From Eunapius fragilis (taxonomy: Eukaryota; Porifera; Demospongiae; Spongillida; Spongillidae), in the NCBI GenBank assembly GCA_963681505.1, contig OY811983.1, positions 2,958,615 to 3,022,614 on the forward strand: a stretch of DNA of 64,000 nt, written 5' to 3'. A model generated the notes under the pieces. That model did no database searches. It was given only the letters and a program-made list of their open reading frames with translations, and had not been told where the DNA came from. Positions 43,592 to 54,639 of the stretch are shown one piece after another; the stretch's first letter is position 1, and every line of letters begins with the position of its first letter. The position numbers and the translations under genes are program-made.

Positions 43592-43890
43592 GACGAAGGG
43601 GCCAGTGATGGGACCAATGATGGTGTGGACAAGGGCCAGTGATGGGGCCTCTGATGGTGTGGATGAAGGGGCCAGTGATGGGGCCTGTGATGGTGTGGAT
43701 GAAGGGGCCAATGATGGGGCCTCTGATGGTGTGGACGAAGGGGCCAATGATGGTGTGGACGAAGGGGCCAGTGATGGGGCCTGTGATGGTGTGGACGAAG
43801 GGGCCAATGATGGGGCCTGTGATGGTGTGGTTGAAGGGGCCAGTGATGGTGGCAGAGAAGGGACCGTGATGGTGTGGAGTGTAAGAATAT
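43592..43890. repeat. S/T/P minisatellite, right (inverted) arm
   Basis: Reverse complement of the 42,437-42,806 array (GGTGTGGACGAAGGGGCCAG units). On the minus strand it again encodes S-S-T-P-S-L-A-P. Confidence 0.85.
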
Positions 43891-44245
43891 GTGAATTGCT
43901 GTTCCTCGGAATACATTAAACTTGGTCTTTATAAGAGTATACTAGTGCTGAAGAAATGTAGCTCACTGGCCCATTACTCGGGTAGACCATTGCGTAAGTG
44001 GAATTTTTATATCCTTTTCTCTCCATTTGCATGATAGCATGTTTCTTTGCTCTTTCTATACAACATTTAAAATTGCACACCGATTCAAGTCTTCAAACTC
44101 TTCTCGAGGGTCTCATTAAACAGCATTGTATATTTTAACTCATGCACGTGTATACAGGTTTGATTTGCGTTTTGACGCGTCACACTCGTGACATACATCT
44201 TCCTAGAATTTTAGTGAATTTTATAATCTGTGGTAATTTTCTCCT
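43891..44245. other. Upstream of hydrolase gene
   Basis: Probably promoter, 5' UTR exon and intron of the gene at 44,252. No coding frame is recognised and the donor partner was not identified. Confidence 0.4.
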
Positions 44246-44653
44246 CTAGTTATGGGCCTGGCTCAATCACAAACATTTAGGAAAGACTACGCCACCGAAT
44301 TACGCTACGATCTCATTCCTCCCGAGGTTCTCCAAGCTCTTGCAGAAGTCTATACCTACGGCGAAAAAAAATACGGTGCCGACAACTGGAAAAAAGCAAC
44401 TTGGGGCGTCGGACCGAGCGCGAAAGATACCGATCGCTTTTATGGCGCCCTCATGCGCCATATGGAAGCGCATCGCAAAGGAGAGCTATACGACTCTGAG
44501 AGCGGTCTGTTACATGTATCGCACGCGCTCACCAATATTTCCTTCATAACTGTCTTAACCATGCAAAATCAAAAACAAAAGCCTGCATCTACTCAACCCG
44601 CATACAGTCAGCTAGAGATGACTCAAATGGGAGAACTTAATACTTTTATATGA
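44246..44653 (+). CDS. dATP/dGTP diphosphohydrolase-family protein
   Basis: The ATG at 44,252 opens 133 codons. L-R-Y-D-L-I-P-P-E-V-L (residues 17-27), Y-G-E-K-K-Y-G-A-D-N-W (about 36-47), F-Y-G-A-L-M-R-H-M-E-A (about 63-73) and E-S-G-L-L-H-V-S-H-A (about 83-92) match the small DUF5664/dATP-dGTP diphosphohydrolase N-terminal family. That family is common in phages and bacteria and is related to all-alpha nucleotide pyrophosphohydrolases that cleave dNTPs. The body is complete, with a polar tail. TTTTCTCCTCTAG lies directly before the ATG, so the exon appears to start at 44,246 and an upstream 5'-UTR exon is likely. This argues for a gene integrated in a nuclear genome and not bacterial contamination. 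The activity is inferred from family only. Confidence 0.65.
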   Translation, partial: LVMGLAQSQTFRKDYATELRYDLIPPEVLQALAEVYTYGEKKYGADNWKKATWGVGPSAKDTDRFYGALMRHMEAHRKGELYDSESGLLHVSHALTNISFITVLTMQNQKQKPASTQPAYSQLEMTQMGELNTFI

Positions 44654-47630
44654 CTTAGTAATACATGTATAGTCGCGGTGCTGCATGTGTTTATATGTAT
44701 TTGTGATGCCCTAGCTTGCATGCTTCTTAGAGGAATAGAGGTGAACCTTAATGATGTACATATATCCCCTGCCCGACACGGGCGCTATACAACTTGTGTC
44801 AGAAATGCATGAGTTTGATGCTTGTCAACTTCAACGGTGGTGCATGCGAATAAGCACGTTTGCTGCGGGGACGTTGTGGCGCTATAGCGCTCGAGCGATC
44901 AGGTTTCGCGATGTGTGCATATGCGATCGAAGCATGCAGGTCAAGTTGAGCTTTGCCCCTGTTAGACGAATATTTCCGTGTAGTGTCCCAGCAATGTGCA
45001 AGCATGATCCTTATGCATTCTACACAACAGAGATAATATTTTCTCTGCACGATTTTGCCATGTTATAATATAGTGTTGGGAATGTTTACGTACGACTCAG
45101 TAGAAAATGAGCTCAAATGACAACAAGGCTATATACTGATTGCATGGATCGGACTCAGGAACAGCTGTCCGAGCTTTAAATGTCCAGCTTACCCGAAATG
45201 GTCGCAGAAACAGCGGAGAGAGCTGCTTTGAAATCACTTTGTTAAGGGTATATTCGTAGTCGATCGGTTCAGTTCAAACATATGAAAGAGATGCCTGCAT
45301 GCATCGAGGGTGCATTGCCATTGCATGACGATGGCAGATCAAAACCAGCTCGATCACATATACATGCGCGCACTGGGGGGAAAAAAAAGCTGTCGAATCG
45401 CACAGTTGATTTATAAGAAAATTCCTACTGATTTTACTGATGATTTTAGAATCTCTTCCAAAATCAAGGTTTTTTCTTTTTTCTTTTTCCTTTTTCCCTG
45501 TGATTATACATTAGTAATGCGAAATCCAAGATGTGGGGAAACTTCAGCGCAGAAAAGCGACTACCTGCCTGAACAGTTAAAGCGGACAAAGCCGCTGTTC
45601 AACAGTTACTCTCTGAACAGATTTCACAATAAGAGGCGTTTTTCACAGACAGGAAGCAAGGTGGATCACAGCAAGGTTTCGTCTGCTGAGCTAACCGCAG
45701 ATCATATACAGAACTTGATGAATTGTTTGTCACGAAGAAGTATACTCATAAAGAATAATTAAGACTCCAACTTTGACGGCTTCTTGAGTTCTTCACTGAT
45801 TATTCATATATACCATGGTGGGTACATGCAGGTTCATGCAGCCATGACTAATGAAGTAGTGTGTGGGACGGGTGCAAGGCATGTAACTCCTTGGAATTAC
45901 CCCGTACGCACATTGCATGATCGCAACTTAATGGACAGAAAATGCACGGAGCTGTCTTGTAGGGGTGTTATATAGAAATGAAGGTTGTTGCCGGTTCATA
46001 GTGCCCCCCCCCCCCCCCCCCCCCCCCCCCTTAAATCCATAGCCAGTCAGGGGCCTCGGAAGAGTACAAAAAATTCGGTACGGCCAGGGAGAGGGGAAAC
46101 CACATTCATCGTCTCGGGGAAGGACGGGAGGGGACATAAACATTTTTTCTGTCGTTTGAGGAACGAATTTGACAAAATATGCTCCCAGCATGCAGAATAA
46201 ATATGGAGGCGTAGCCTACATGTGTTGTCACGTTACGGTGCATGATACGGATGATATTGTGGGAACTTAGGAGGGATGTATGGGAATAATGTGCAGCAGC
46301 AGCTGCTTCTCAGGGGATGGAGCACATGATCTGTAGAATATAGCTTTCAGCTTATGCGTGTGCGCATGATTTTTTTAAATATATAAGGTTGGTGAAGGAA
46401 TTTTAGAATTCATTTAGGAGTATTTTGCACGACCACTGGCAGATCTAACCCCACTTTTTTTGGATGGCAATGGATCACTCTCAGACGCCGATCTGATGAC
46501 TCGAGAGGATGGCGAACATTTTCCCTTGGCCCGGGATGCAGGAGAGAGCATGCAAGGTATAATTCGGTTCAAAGGTTAATTATTGTGCGTCTCAGTACAG
46601 CGCTTGCTTTACAGGTTAGGAGATCGAGTTTGAATTGTGAGCATGTTAATAGTGCAATCGTGTAAATTTTAATTTACGATGCATGCATGTCGCTATGTTT
46701 AGTGCACGGATGCCCGCGAGCCAAACGGACGCCAGCCTGTGTTGCTGGAGGTGACCTTCAGTGCACGGAAGCCATCGTTGGCATGCATATACGTTAAGGC
46801 CATTCATTCCAAATGAGAAATAGATTCGCGTCCGGACCTTTTTTGATTCCCCATGCGGGCGGCGGCTATTATATATATCCCTGTCCATAAGGACCATTGT
46901 TTACATTAAATCATATTATGCATGTGCATCAAATATGCCCCCATCACAGCCCGCTGCCTAGACCTCTTTTCTTAATAATATGCACAGCTATAGCGTGCGT
47001 AACGTCTCGAACGTAATTTGTACAAGAATTCACATACAGAACTATAGCCATGGTAAACCCCTGTGTGACAATGTCTGTAATAGGTTTGAACAGGAGATGT
47101 TGCCACACCCACCAGCATCACAAACAGCTTATAACTATTAAGGTGGTATGCATTCCACAATTGGAGGTTACATCAGGAGATGTTGCCACACCCTTCTCCG
47201 CACCATCACCATTTAATGCCTGTTTAGGTAGGTATGCAATCCACGATTTGGCTCAGCCCAGGGATGGATTTGAGGTACCAAATGGAGACTAGGGCAAGGA
47301 GACATGCCTATCAACACTGTAGGTAGATTAGATCAGGAGAAAAAAATGCACAAATACTCGTAGAAGTGTCTACAATTGTTTCCTCAGACCATTGGATTCC
47401 TATGTTGTTATTTTCTGATCCACTGGATTTGATCAATTAATTCCTCAAACATAAAAGGACCAGTATATTGAAAAACCATGACCCAATACTTTGACTGCCA
47501 CTCAGATATGTACCATAGTGGAATGCGCTAAGTGTGATAATGGGCAATGAGGACGTAGCTGGACCACACTATGCATGGGAACTTAACATGGATGGACCAC
47601 AAAATGGGGACCTAGATGCATGGACCAGAC
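44654..47630. other. Intergenic with possible unassigned exons
   Basis: Frames at 45,310-45,762 (ending LSRRSILIKNN) and about 46,440-46,555 (S-L-S-D-A-D-L-M-T-R-E-D-G, followed by GTATAA) have coding-like composition. They match no family I recognise. A two-copy direct repeat of about 110 bases spans 47,080-47,290. The rest appears noncoding. Confidence 0.35.
46004..46030. repeat. Poly-C tract
   Basis: A run of about 27 C residues. Confidence 0.9.
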
Positions 47631-47635
47631 AATGA

Positions 47636-49062
47636 CATCACAGGATGTCGACAAAGGACCACAGGATGTCGACAAAGGACCACAGGATGCAGCTAGATTG
47701 ACCCAGGGGATCAAGAGCCGCATCTTGGCAAAAGGGGCACACAGTCCTACCCACACCCACACCTAGCCACCACCTCACTGCAGTCTGGAACTCATTAGAC
47801 TCCATATGTAGACCTAAGCCCATGGAAGGGACCACTGACACCCATGAAGATGAATGAGGGGCTGAAACAGACAGGAGTCTGGCTTTGTCGGCTGGGCAGG
47901 ATGCTCCCAACAAAGATTTGAATTGATCCTCATCAATCTTGCTGGACAGCTCTCACTGAGTGGTGGGAGAAGTGAGGGCAGACTCAGCCATGATTGCATG
48001 ATGTGAGGAGACCTTGGAGTTATAGGCTGTGACTGCCTGCTGAAGATGGTGATTGTTGGATTGGCCCAGGCCTGATAAGGAAAGCAAGGCAATAAAGGCA
48101 GCAGCAGCATGGCAAGAGAGGGAACGAAGGCCTAAACTCCCAAATCTCAAACTAAGCTGAGCTTGTTTCCAGGCAGTATCTGAGACTTCAATGGCTGAGC
48201 AGAGCACAAAACACTGCCTCACGTCTTCATCAAACGACACTAGAGCATCTGAAGCCAAACTAGGAGGAGTGACCCTCGTTATGTGGACCAATTTGCAAAA
48301 ACCTCCACACATGCGCAGTAATGTGAAAGCCACCTGGAGATCAACTCCAGCCACATCCACCAGACTTGTGAGCAATTTTTTGGATTCAGCACAGGAGCAC
48401 CAAGAATGTCAAGGTTTGGTAGAAGGGAGTACTTCACGGCTGGTGGGAAAGTGGCGTTGCCTTTACTGCTGAACAGTTCACATTTGGCAAAGTTGATGTA
48501 AAGGCCCAGAGCAGGTCCCATCTCTTCAATGATATACATGGCCCGCAACACAGCTGGACGGTTTCCAGCTAAGGCACCATCATCGAGGTACCATGCCTGG
48601 TAGAGGAGGTCCATGCATTCATCATCAGCATCCACACTGGAAATTTGTTTTTGCAAGACCAGTGCAAAGAGTAAAGGGACCCAGGTGATCCCCCTGTTGA
48701 ACCCTGACTCTGAACTAATTTGTCGTAGAGGGTGCCATAGCAGAGGATGTGATCCATAACACCAAGACACCCAAGGCAGAATTTCGGGGGGAAAGGTGGC
48801 ACATTCCTCAACCGCCTGTCTAGATACAGCATTAAAAGCATTTTTCACGTCTACCTTGAATGCCACAAAGTTGTCATCAGACCAGTGCTCCTCTATACAG
48901 ATCCTCAGCCCATGGGTAACTTTTTCTGCACCTGAATGACGCGCCACCCCAAATTGCAGAGGCTGAAAGAAATCAGCTGCCTTCACCTTCAGTAAAGTAC
49001 ACATGCACTTTCCAACCAGCCTCCGTAAGGTTTCTCCCACAGCAATAGGCCTCCCTCCTTGT
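47636..49062 (-). mobile_element. RLE-type non-LTR element A (RT part)
   Basis: The minus strand encodes RT motifs: RPIAVGETLRRLVGK (49,050), F-K-V-D-V-K-N-A-F-N-A-V (the A box), W-Y-L-D-D-G-A-L-A-G (the catalytic box; the canonical YADD/YLDD aspartates are present) and L-G-L-Y-I-N-F-A-K-C. Thumb-region pieces (48,375-47,953) and a linker with a zinc-knuckle start (CPFCQDAALDPLG, 47,913-47,690) follow. Frames shift twice. It begins abruptly at 49,062, against the tail of element B. It breaks down at 47,690 in a short tandem repeat containing GTCGACAAAGGACCACAGGA. Confidence 0.7.
48279..49040 (-). pseudogene. Reverse transcriptase fragment of element A
   Basis: A frame of 253 codons covers the palm of a non-LTR reverse transcriptase. 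V-D-V-K-N-A-F-N supplies the first catalytic aspartate and Y-L-D-D-G the other two. It continues in a shifted frame at 48,375-47,953. No functional start codon is associated with it. Confidence 0.7.
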
Positions 49063-49645
49063 TCTTGTTATTATTATTTTTTCGAAGGGTATACTGTACA
49101 ACAATCAACACATAATCATACACCCACAAATAAAGTCAAATCACGAGGGCAGGAATTCCCTTGCCAAGATGGCTCTGGCAATGGACCTGACCAAGGTGAC
49201 GTTCAGCCTACTGTAAATGTCTGCCAAGATGGAAGGTTTGGGAGAGGACAAGCTGATGGCAAGGTGGGATGCCAACCTAGAAAATGTGAGGTGAGCCTCC
49301 TTACCCCAGTTGCAGAACATCTCGACAGCTAAGGGAATGCATGTCCACCCCAATTCCTGAAATTTGGGATCATTGCTGAGAAGCTTGCTGGTCTCCGCTG
49401 CCGTAGAATCTGCACCAGATGATCTGCATGACTCCCTTAGTATGGCTGGGCAAAGAGGAGATGTTACAGTGACATCAAAAGCTGCAGGCCTGCCCCTGTC
49501 CCACCCAGCAATGTGCACATCTGCAGGTCTGGTGTGGCTGTGATCTCTTGTAAGACCATGACCCTTCTCCACACTCACACTCAGATGAGCTCATCGACAG
49601 AAGTCCACAAAGACATCATGCAAGTGATTGTGCCTTATCACCACT
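49056..49645 (-). mobile_element. RLE-type non-LTR element B (endonuclease end)
   Basis: 5'-truncated near 49,645. It encodes HTRPADV, AAFDVTVTSPL, LGWTCIPLAVEMFCNWG and V-R-S-I-A-R-A-I-L (49,578-49,141), collinear with element F. The 3' tail on the minus strand is AAAAAATAATAATAAC at 49,065-49,082 and abuts element A. Confidence 0.7.
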
Positions 49646-50435
49646 TATTATTATTATTATTATTCATATTAACGACTTTTTTTTTTCCCAATTATATTTA
49701 TTTATAATGCATGTAGGATAAATAAAAAGTACAACACAACAACAAAATCTAAGTTTATAGGAGCATTCACACCACACCACACACCTCAACCCTTGTCCTC
49801 TGAATGCCGAAACCATGACCGGGAGAGCAAGGCTCTAGCATTGCAGCGAACTAAGGTGATGTTAAGCCTCTGGTAGATGCTTATGATGGCCTTTGACTTA
49901 CTGCACTGCAGCTGCAGGGCCAGGCGGGCTGCCAGGTGAGAGATTGAGCACTGAGCTTCCTCACCCCAACAACCGTAGGTCTCTACTGCCAAAAGGACAT
50001 AGACTCAACCTAGCTCTCTGCACCTGTGGTCATTGGCGTTGTACTTGCATGCTTCGGCCTTACCAGCTGCTGACCTACTTGTAGCTCCCGCTTCATTCAA
50101 TGTGTTGGAGTTAAGCGGAGAGACTACTGTTAAGTCAAAGGCAGCTGGCTTGCCAATCATCCAGTTGGGTACATGAATGTCCGCTGGCCGGCTATTTGTA
50201 CCATCACCTCCAGACCCGTAACTTATCTCAATTTGACCACTGAGCCGAGCCCTATGAAAAAATTGGGCAAAAACATCCCTCAAGCCATTGTGACACACAA
50301 CAACATCAACACCCCCCTTTGCACATCACAGCATGATGCCCAAGAGGATCTAGCTGGTGGTCAGGGCAGTAAGGGCAACATAGCTGTGACGATGTGCCCA
50401 TCCCAAGCCACCATTTTAAGGCAACCTGGAACTAT
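49646..50435 (-). mobile_element. RLE-type non-LTR element C (endonuclease end)
   Basis: 5'-truncated near 50,435. Zinc knuckle C-C-P-Y-C...HHAVMC, then after a shift NGLRDVFAQFF, SRPADIHV and AAFDLTVVSPL. TGA replaces the Trp of the L-G-W motif near 50,003, then LLAVETYGCWG continues to 49,786. The tail is an (AAT)n run at 49,648-49,668. Confidence 0.7.
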
Positions 50436-50800
50436 TATAATTAAAAGTTACTATTATTATTAGGTACAAGAGAATACACGTATTCATAACAACCTATAAA
50501 CACCAGTATTTATAATTCCTACATACACAGTTAGGATGGATGGAGTTCTCTTGCTAGGAGCGCCCTAGCAATGGACTTGACCAAATGAAGGTTCAGCCTG
50601 CTGTACATGTCTGCCATTATGCCTTTGGCCTGGACTGGCTGATGGCAAGGTGGGAAGCAAGCCTGGAGAATGTTCCTTGAGCAACCTCACCCCAGTTGCC
50701 ATAAGTTTCTACTGCCAAGGTTGTACAAGCCCACCCTAGCTCTTGACATTTGGGGCTATTGGTATGCACCTTTCCATTCTCTGCGACAAGTACTAGTGCT
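50436..50800 (-). mobile_element. RLE-type non-LTR element D (endonuclease end)
   Basis: Only the last part remains: C-Q-E-L-G-W-A-C-T-T-L-A-V-E-T-Y-G-N-W-G (about 50,750-50,690) and the ARALLAR-type end near 50,560. The tail is AATAATAATAG at 50,450-50,463. It is truncated at about 50,800, close to the left end of the hAT element. Confidence 0.6.
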
Positions 50801-50890
50801 GCCGCACCCAACATATACGTAATGCTAGTGCATTTGAAGTAGAATAATTTGTTTTGACAATTTCTGAAAATCCATGCACAGGGGCTGATC

Positions 50891-50976
50891 CGGGGGGTGG
50901 GGGTGGGGGTGGGGGTGGGGGGGTGGGGGGGGGATGGGGGGGTGGATATGGTGGCTAGCCACCCCCCCCCCCCCCC
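50891..50976. repeat. (GGGGTG)n and poly-C tract
   Basis: A G-rich run followed by a C run just inside the left hAT end. The two can pair as a hairpin. Confidence 0.85.
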
Positions 50977-51216
50977 TACACACACATGATTAAAATAATA
51001 GTAATAAGGAAAAGACTACCAATTGCCATTTGCCCTCCAACAGGGCAATGCAGGTTCCAATGCAGTTTCGATTTTGGGGACATTCATGATGAAGAGTTTT
51101 GGTTATTTGTGTGAATATTGTTATACATGTATGTCATGGTACATCATGTACTAATTATTATTATTGAATTAGATTGGTTAATCAATAGAGTTTATCTTTT
51201 TACTGCATGACAATAC

Positions 51217-51525
51217 TCAGTTATAACTGATCAATCTAATTATACAATACAGATTCACTACACATTCTTCTATGATGTTTTGTGCAAATGATTGACATAT
51301 TTGGTCAACAGATAGCTGAATATCAAATCCTTGACATGCTAATACACCCAAATTTCCCAGCCTTTCATTAGACATGGTGGAACGAAGCCAAGAATGTATC
51401 TGTCTTAGACAGGAAAATGACCTCTCAGCTTCTGCACTGCCAATTGGCAGTACCTCCAGAATACAAAGAAGCTCACGTTTATTGGGAAAGAAGATTGGAT
51501 CAGCATCCTGGCAAAGTAGTTGCAT
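51217..51525 (-). pseudogene. hAT dimerisation-domain fragment
   Basis: 102 codons. G-S-A-E-A-E-R-S-F-S-C-L and W-L-R-S-T-M-S-N-E-R-L are the conserved hAT C-terminal (Dimer_Tnp_hAT) motifs. There is no catalytic D-D-E context upstream in frame. Confidence 0.75.
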
Positions 51526-52465
51526 AATAGTTCTTTCTTAAGAAATACCATTACAATTAACTTTCCATCTGGCAAGCTCACTCTCAAAGTTTCCTTCTTC
51601 GGGTAAGAGATGTTTCCACTTTGAACTCAAAATGTTATATGTTGTTTGCACGTCTCGTTCTTTGATAACTTCAGGTATGAGTGCACAAAGTTCAAAATGT
51701 GCCTTTTTATCAGCATCAAATCTTATTTCTAATTCATTTATAATAGAATCTAAAAATGAAATAGTGATTGTTACACGCCAATGATCACATCATTTAGATG
51801 CTGATTGAGATCTAGACCTACTTCCCGATCAGAATCTGTGTCATCCTCGACAAATTGGGACTCGCAGGATACAGCAGTAACTGCTAGGCCAGATACTGAT
51901 GGCTCGTTGTGATCACGATTCTCAGGACCATCGAGTGTTTCACTTTCCGAGTTAATCTTGAAAAAGTCCAATATGGACTTGCACTTCGACATCTTTGACG
52001 GACAGCAGGCAAACTGAACTCCAAAAAACGCGCACAACAATCAAGAATCGGATACGATGCAGGGGCGGCGGAAGCTGAACTTAAATGGAAGTTTGACACG
52101 ATAATCATTTCATTACAGCAGAGATATTACCATCGTACACTTGCATGCTGCTAAAAATTTGCTGACGAACGAAGCAATTTAACAGGTAATTAAATCGATG
52201 AGTGGCCTACTGGCAGCGAATTACATTACGTGAAACAATTATGGTTGATAATTAAATATCCATTCAATGATTCATCTCCTGTCTGTGAACAGTCGGTGTC
52301 AGGCCTGGTCGGATTTGCTAAAGAAAACACTTGTTCATGCATAAGATAACTACTTGAAGTATAAAATCTTCCGCGCTCCGCGGGGGTGGGCACTTCCCCC
52401 TCCCGCACCCACCCCCTTCTAGTATTCAGCCACCTCCCCCTCCTAAATTCCTGGATCAGTGCCTG

Positions 52466-52989
52466 ATGCGGGCGGTAAGCCAGAAACTAAACATTTTATT
52501 GGAGTGGCCTAATGTCGCGCGCTTTTAGAGAACAAAAATGCTCTATGTGCCCACGTCTCGTACACGTTTTTTTTTTTTGTAGCGTTAATAAGAGTACATG
52601 CACTCATCCTATCCCTAGCCTAATCCTGCACACTTCTTTTGCTTTCCTGATATAGCTTTTATAGATGCAGCACACAGAGTAAATAAAGTCATAATTGGAA
52701 TGAATATGATTATTCTTAAGCCTATATCCTACTTTCTTGGATTTGAGCCAACCAGATAAAGCTACCATTCAGACTACATATTGAGCAATTGAAACTACTT
52801 GTCAGCAGCCACCTGAAACAACTGTGGGAAGCAGGGGCTTGTAGGTGCCCTGAAAAAGCCATGTACCGTGCTAGTGGCCGTCTACTCATCATAGAGCTGG
52901 CCTAGTGGAAGGAAGAAAGGCCAGTGGAATTTGTCCAGGGACAAATTTCAAAGCTGTCCTAAAGTGACACAACATTCTGTCCAAGGGGT
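52466..52989. other. Between hAT and LRRK-like fragments
   Basis: No gene is recognised. Faint traces of a decayed upstream WD40 exon may lie in 52,820-52,989. Confidence 0.35.
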
Positions 52990-53540
52990 TGTGCGCTCAC
53001 ATGAGCTACCCGGGTGCTGGTGGTGGTAATGAAGCCCAACCCTGACAACACAATGGTCTTAGCACTGCTTGAAGTCCTGAACAGTCTCCAGTGTGTTTTT
53101 ATTTCTCTGGATGCCAAATGTAAAGCATTTGTAGGTAGCCGGACCCTGCCATACCAAGGTCAGTCATGGTGAGTTCATTTGACCTGGCGATGAGCAGGGT
53201 CATCTTTGGCACGAGTGATGGCAGAATCAGTATCTGTGAATTTGATGGCACAGAGATGGATGTGACCACGCCTCCTCCTGTGTGTGAATGGGCTGGGCAC
53301 CACCAATCTGTTGAAGCAGTGTTTCATGTCCAGAGGGGTGTACGGGGAGAAAACACTTCCATTTTTTTGCACCTATGTGGGCGGGTGTGCCAGAGCACCA
53401 CTCATGACTTTGTTTTGAGCATAGGTTGTGGGAGTGGTTATCCTGACTTGACAGGTTTGTTTCCAAACTCTGTGCAGGGAAAGGATTATGCTCTGAATGC
53501 ATGGATGTTTGAGAAAGTTTTGTTTTTATTTCATTTGTAA
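52990..53540 (+). pseudogene. LRRK-like paralogue, WD40 fragment
   Basis: 52,990-53,160 encodes V-L-A-L-L and F-I-S-L-D-A-K-C-K ending L-P-Y-Q, matching the end of exon 19 of the intact gene (V-V-A-L-L, F-D-V-K-S-N, C-P-F-Q). 53,166-53,540 encodes VIFGTSDGRISICEFDG, THDFVLSIGCG and L-N-A-W-M, matching exon 20 (VVFAGFDGRIQVVDLD, DFVLSIGVG, LNAWM). The exon boundary falls at the same residue, so it arose by DNA duplication and not retrotransposition. Only the last two exons remain in this orientation, and the upstream exons are decayed. The matching kinase exon lies downstream on the opposite strand. Confidence 0.7.
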
Positions 53541-54354
53541 TAGTCAAGTTTGTGTTGCAGCTATGGTTGTATTTACATCATTTCTTGATCCAAGGCATAC
53601 GTTATTGATATATTGAATTGGACTTAGAAAAATAAATAAAGCAATAACACTTAAATTTTCAGTTTTGGTCTGTACATCTATCATGGCCTGAATTGCATGA
53701 ATATCATTCTTGAAATGACCTCAGTCATCAACACTGCCATAGTAACCCCCACAGAAGACATTACATCCACCCTCCCGGCGCTCATTGGAAGGCAACTGGA
53801 TGGTGACCACCTCCTTCTCCATCTTTCCCAAATACAGCTTTGAGTATGTGGTTATTTTTTTGCTTGATTTTGCCGGTTGGGATTGACATGTTTAACTTTT
53901 CTTGTACTCTCATTTTAAAAATCCACCTTATGAAAAACAAATTCATACACGTTATTTTAATAATTTTTAAGCACCAGATGCTAGGTATACCCCAAAACTA
54001 GTCGTTAGATTAACCTAACAAGATTCAAAGTATCACTGTTATACAGCTAAAAGGAGAAATTTAATAAAAAATTGTGTTAAAGGGGAGTGGATCATTAACC
54101 ACACAAAACCTTGATTGTCAAAATGACGGCACTAGGTGTACATAACAAAAGCGTTAAGTTACCCTTGGTGCTTATAGGTTAAGCATCCAACAACATGCAC
54201 ATAGCCCACAATACACACTACAGTGCACGTGGTCCCAATACATGCACAAATTCTCATGCTACACAATGGTCCCCACAATGCATATGTTACCCAACGAGGA
54301 TCACATTGCATTGGTCTCTCAACTGATACCCACTATAATAAAATATACACACAC
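53541..54354. other. Between the two LRRK-like fragments
   Basis: Mostly AT-rich. A minus-strand stretch at about 53,870-53,730 (KMEKEVVTIQLPSNE) may be the decayed kinase-WD40 linker of the paralogue; this is weak. Confidence 0.3.
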
Positions 54355-54487
54355 CTTTAAATAGAACTGTGGCCTTTTCCCACCCATGATCATGTCCCTG
54401 AAACTCATTGTTGGTGACGTCTTGTGATGGGAAGTTTCGATAATTCAGCAGCTTGTACAAAAGTGTTCCCAGCATGAATATGTCAAC
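54355..54487 (-). pseudogene. LRRK-like paralogue, kinase exon, frameshifted
   Basis: Begins after ACGTTTAG with VDIFMLGTLLYKLLNYRNFP, matching exon 17 (VDIYMLGTCLYEILSLRTLP). It then needs a one-base shift to read M-G-G-K-R-P-Q-F, matching S-G-Q-R-P-Q-F-F. The intact exon is 132 nt and this one is 133 nt, so the shift is a single inserted base. The donor GTGTGT is preserved. Confidence 0.75.
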
Positions 54488-54639
54488 CTAAACGTGTACT
54501 GTATATACTTACACACATACATGCACATTCACATACACACAATTGTGTAATGATATTAACCCAATGTGTCGTAAGCCTTATCTGTAAAGAGACCACCACC
54601 ATCTTCTACACGCTATTATTCAAATATTATATTAAAATA

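Larger units (their letters stand above)
50879..52465 (-). mobile_element. Internally deleted hAT transposon
   Basis: The left end CAGGGGCTGATCCGG (50,879) and right end CCTGGATCAGTGCCTG (ending 52,465) are inverted matches of the hAT CAGGGGYGGATCCAGG-type terminus. The minus-strand coding sequence keeps an N-terminal piece (51,990-51,771: K-S-I-L-D-F-F-K-I) and the C-terminal dimerisation domain (51,525-51,217: G-S-A-E-A-E-R-S-F-S-C-L-R-Q-I). Most of the catalytic core is missing. No clear 8-bp target duplication was found. A second CAGGGGCGG end-like sequence at 52,061 suggests nesting or rearrangement. Confidence 0.55.
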
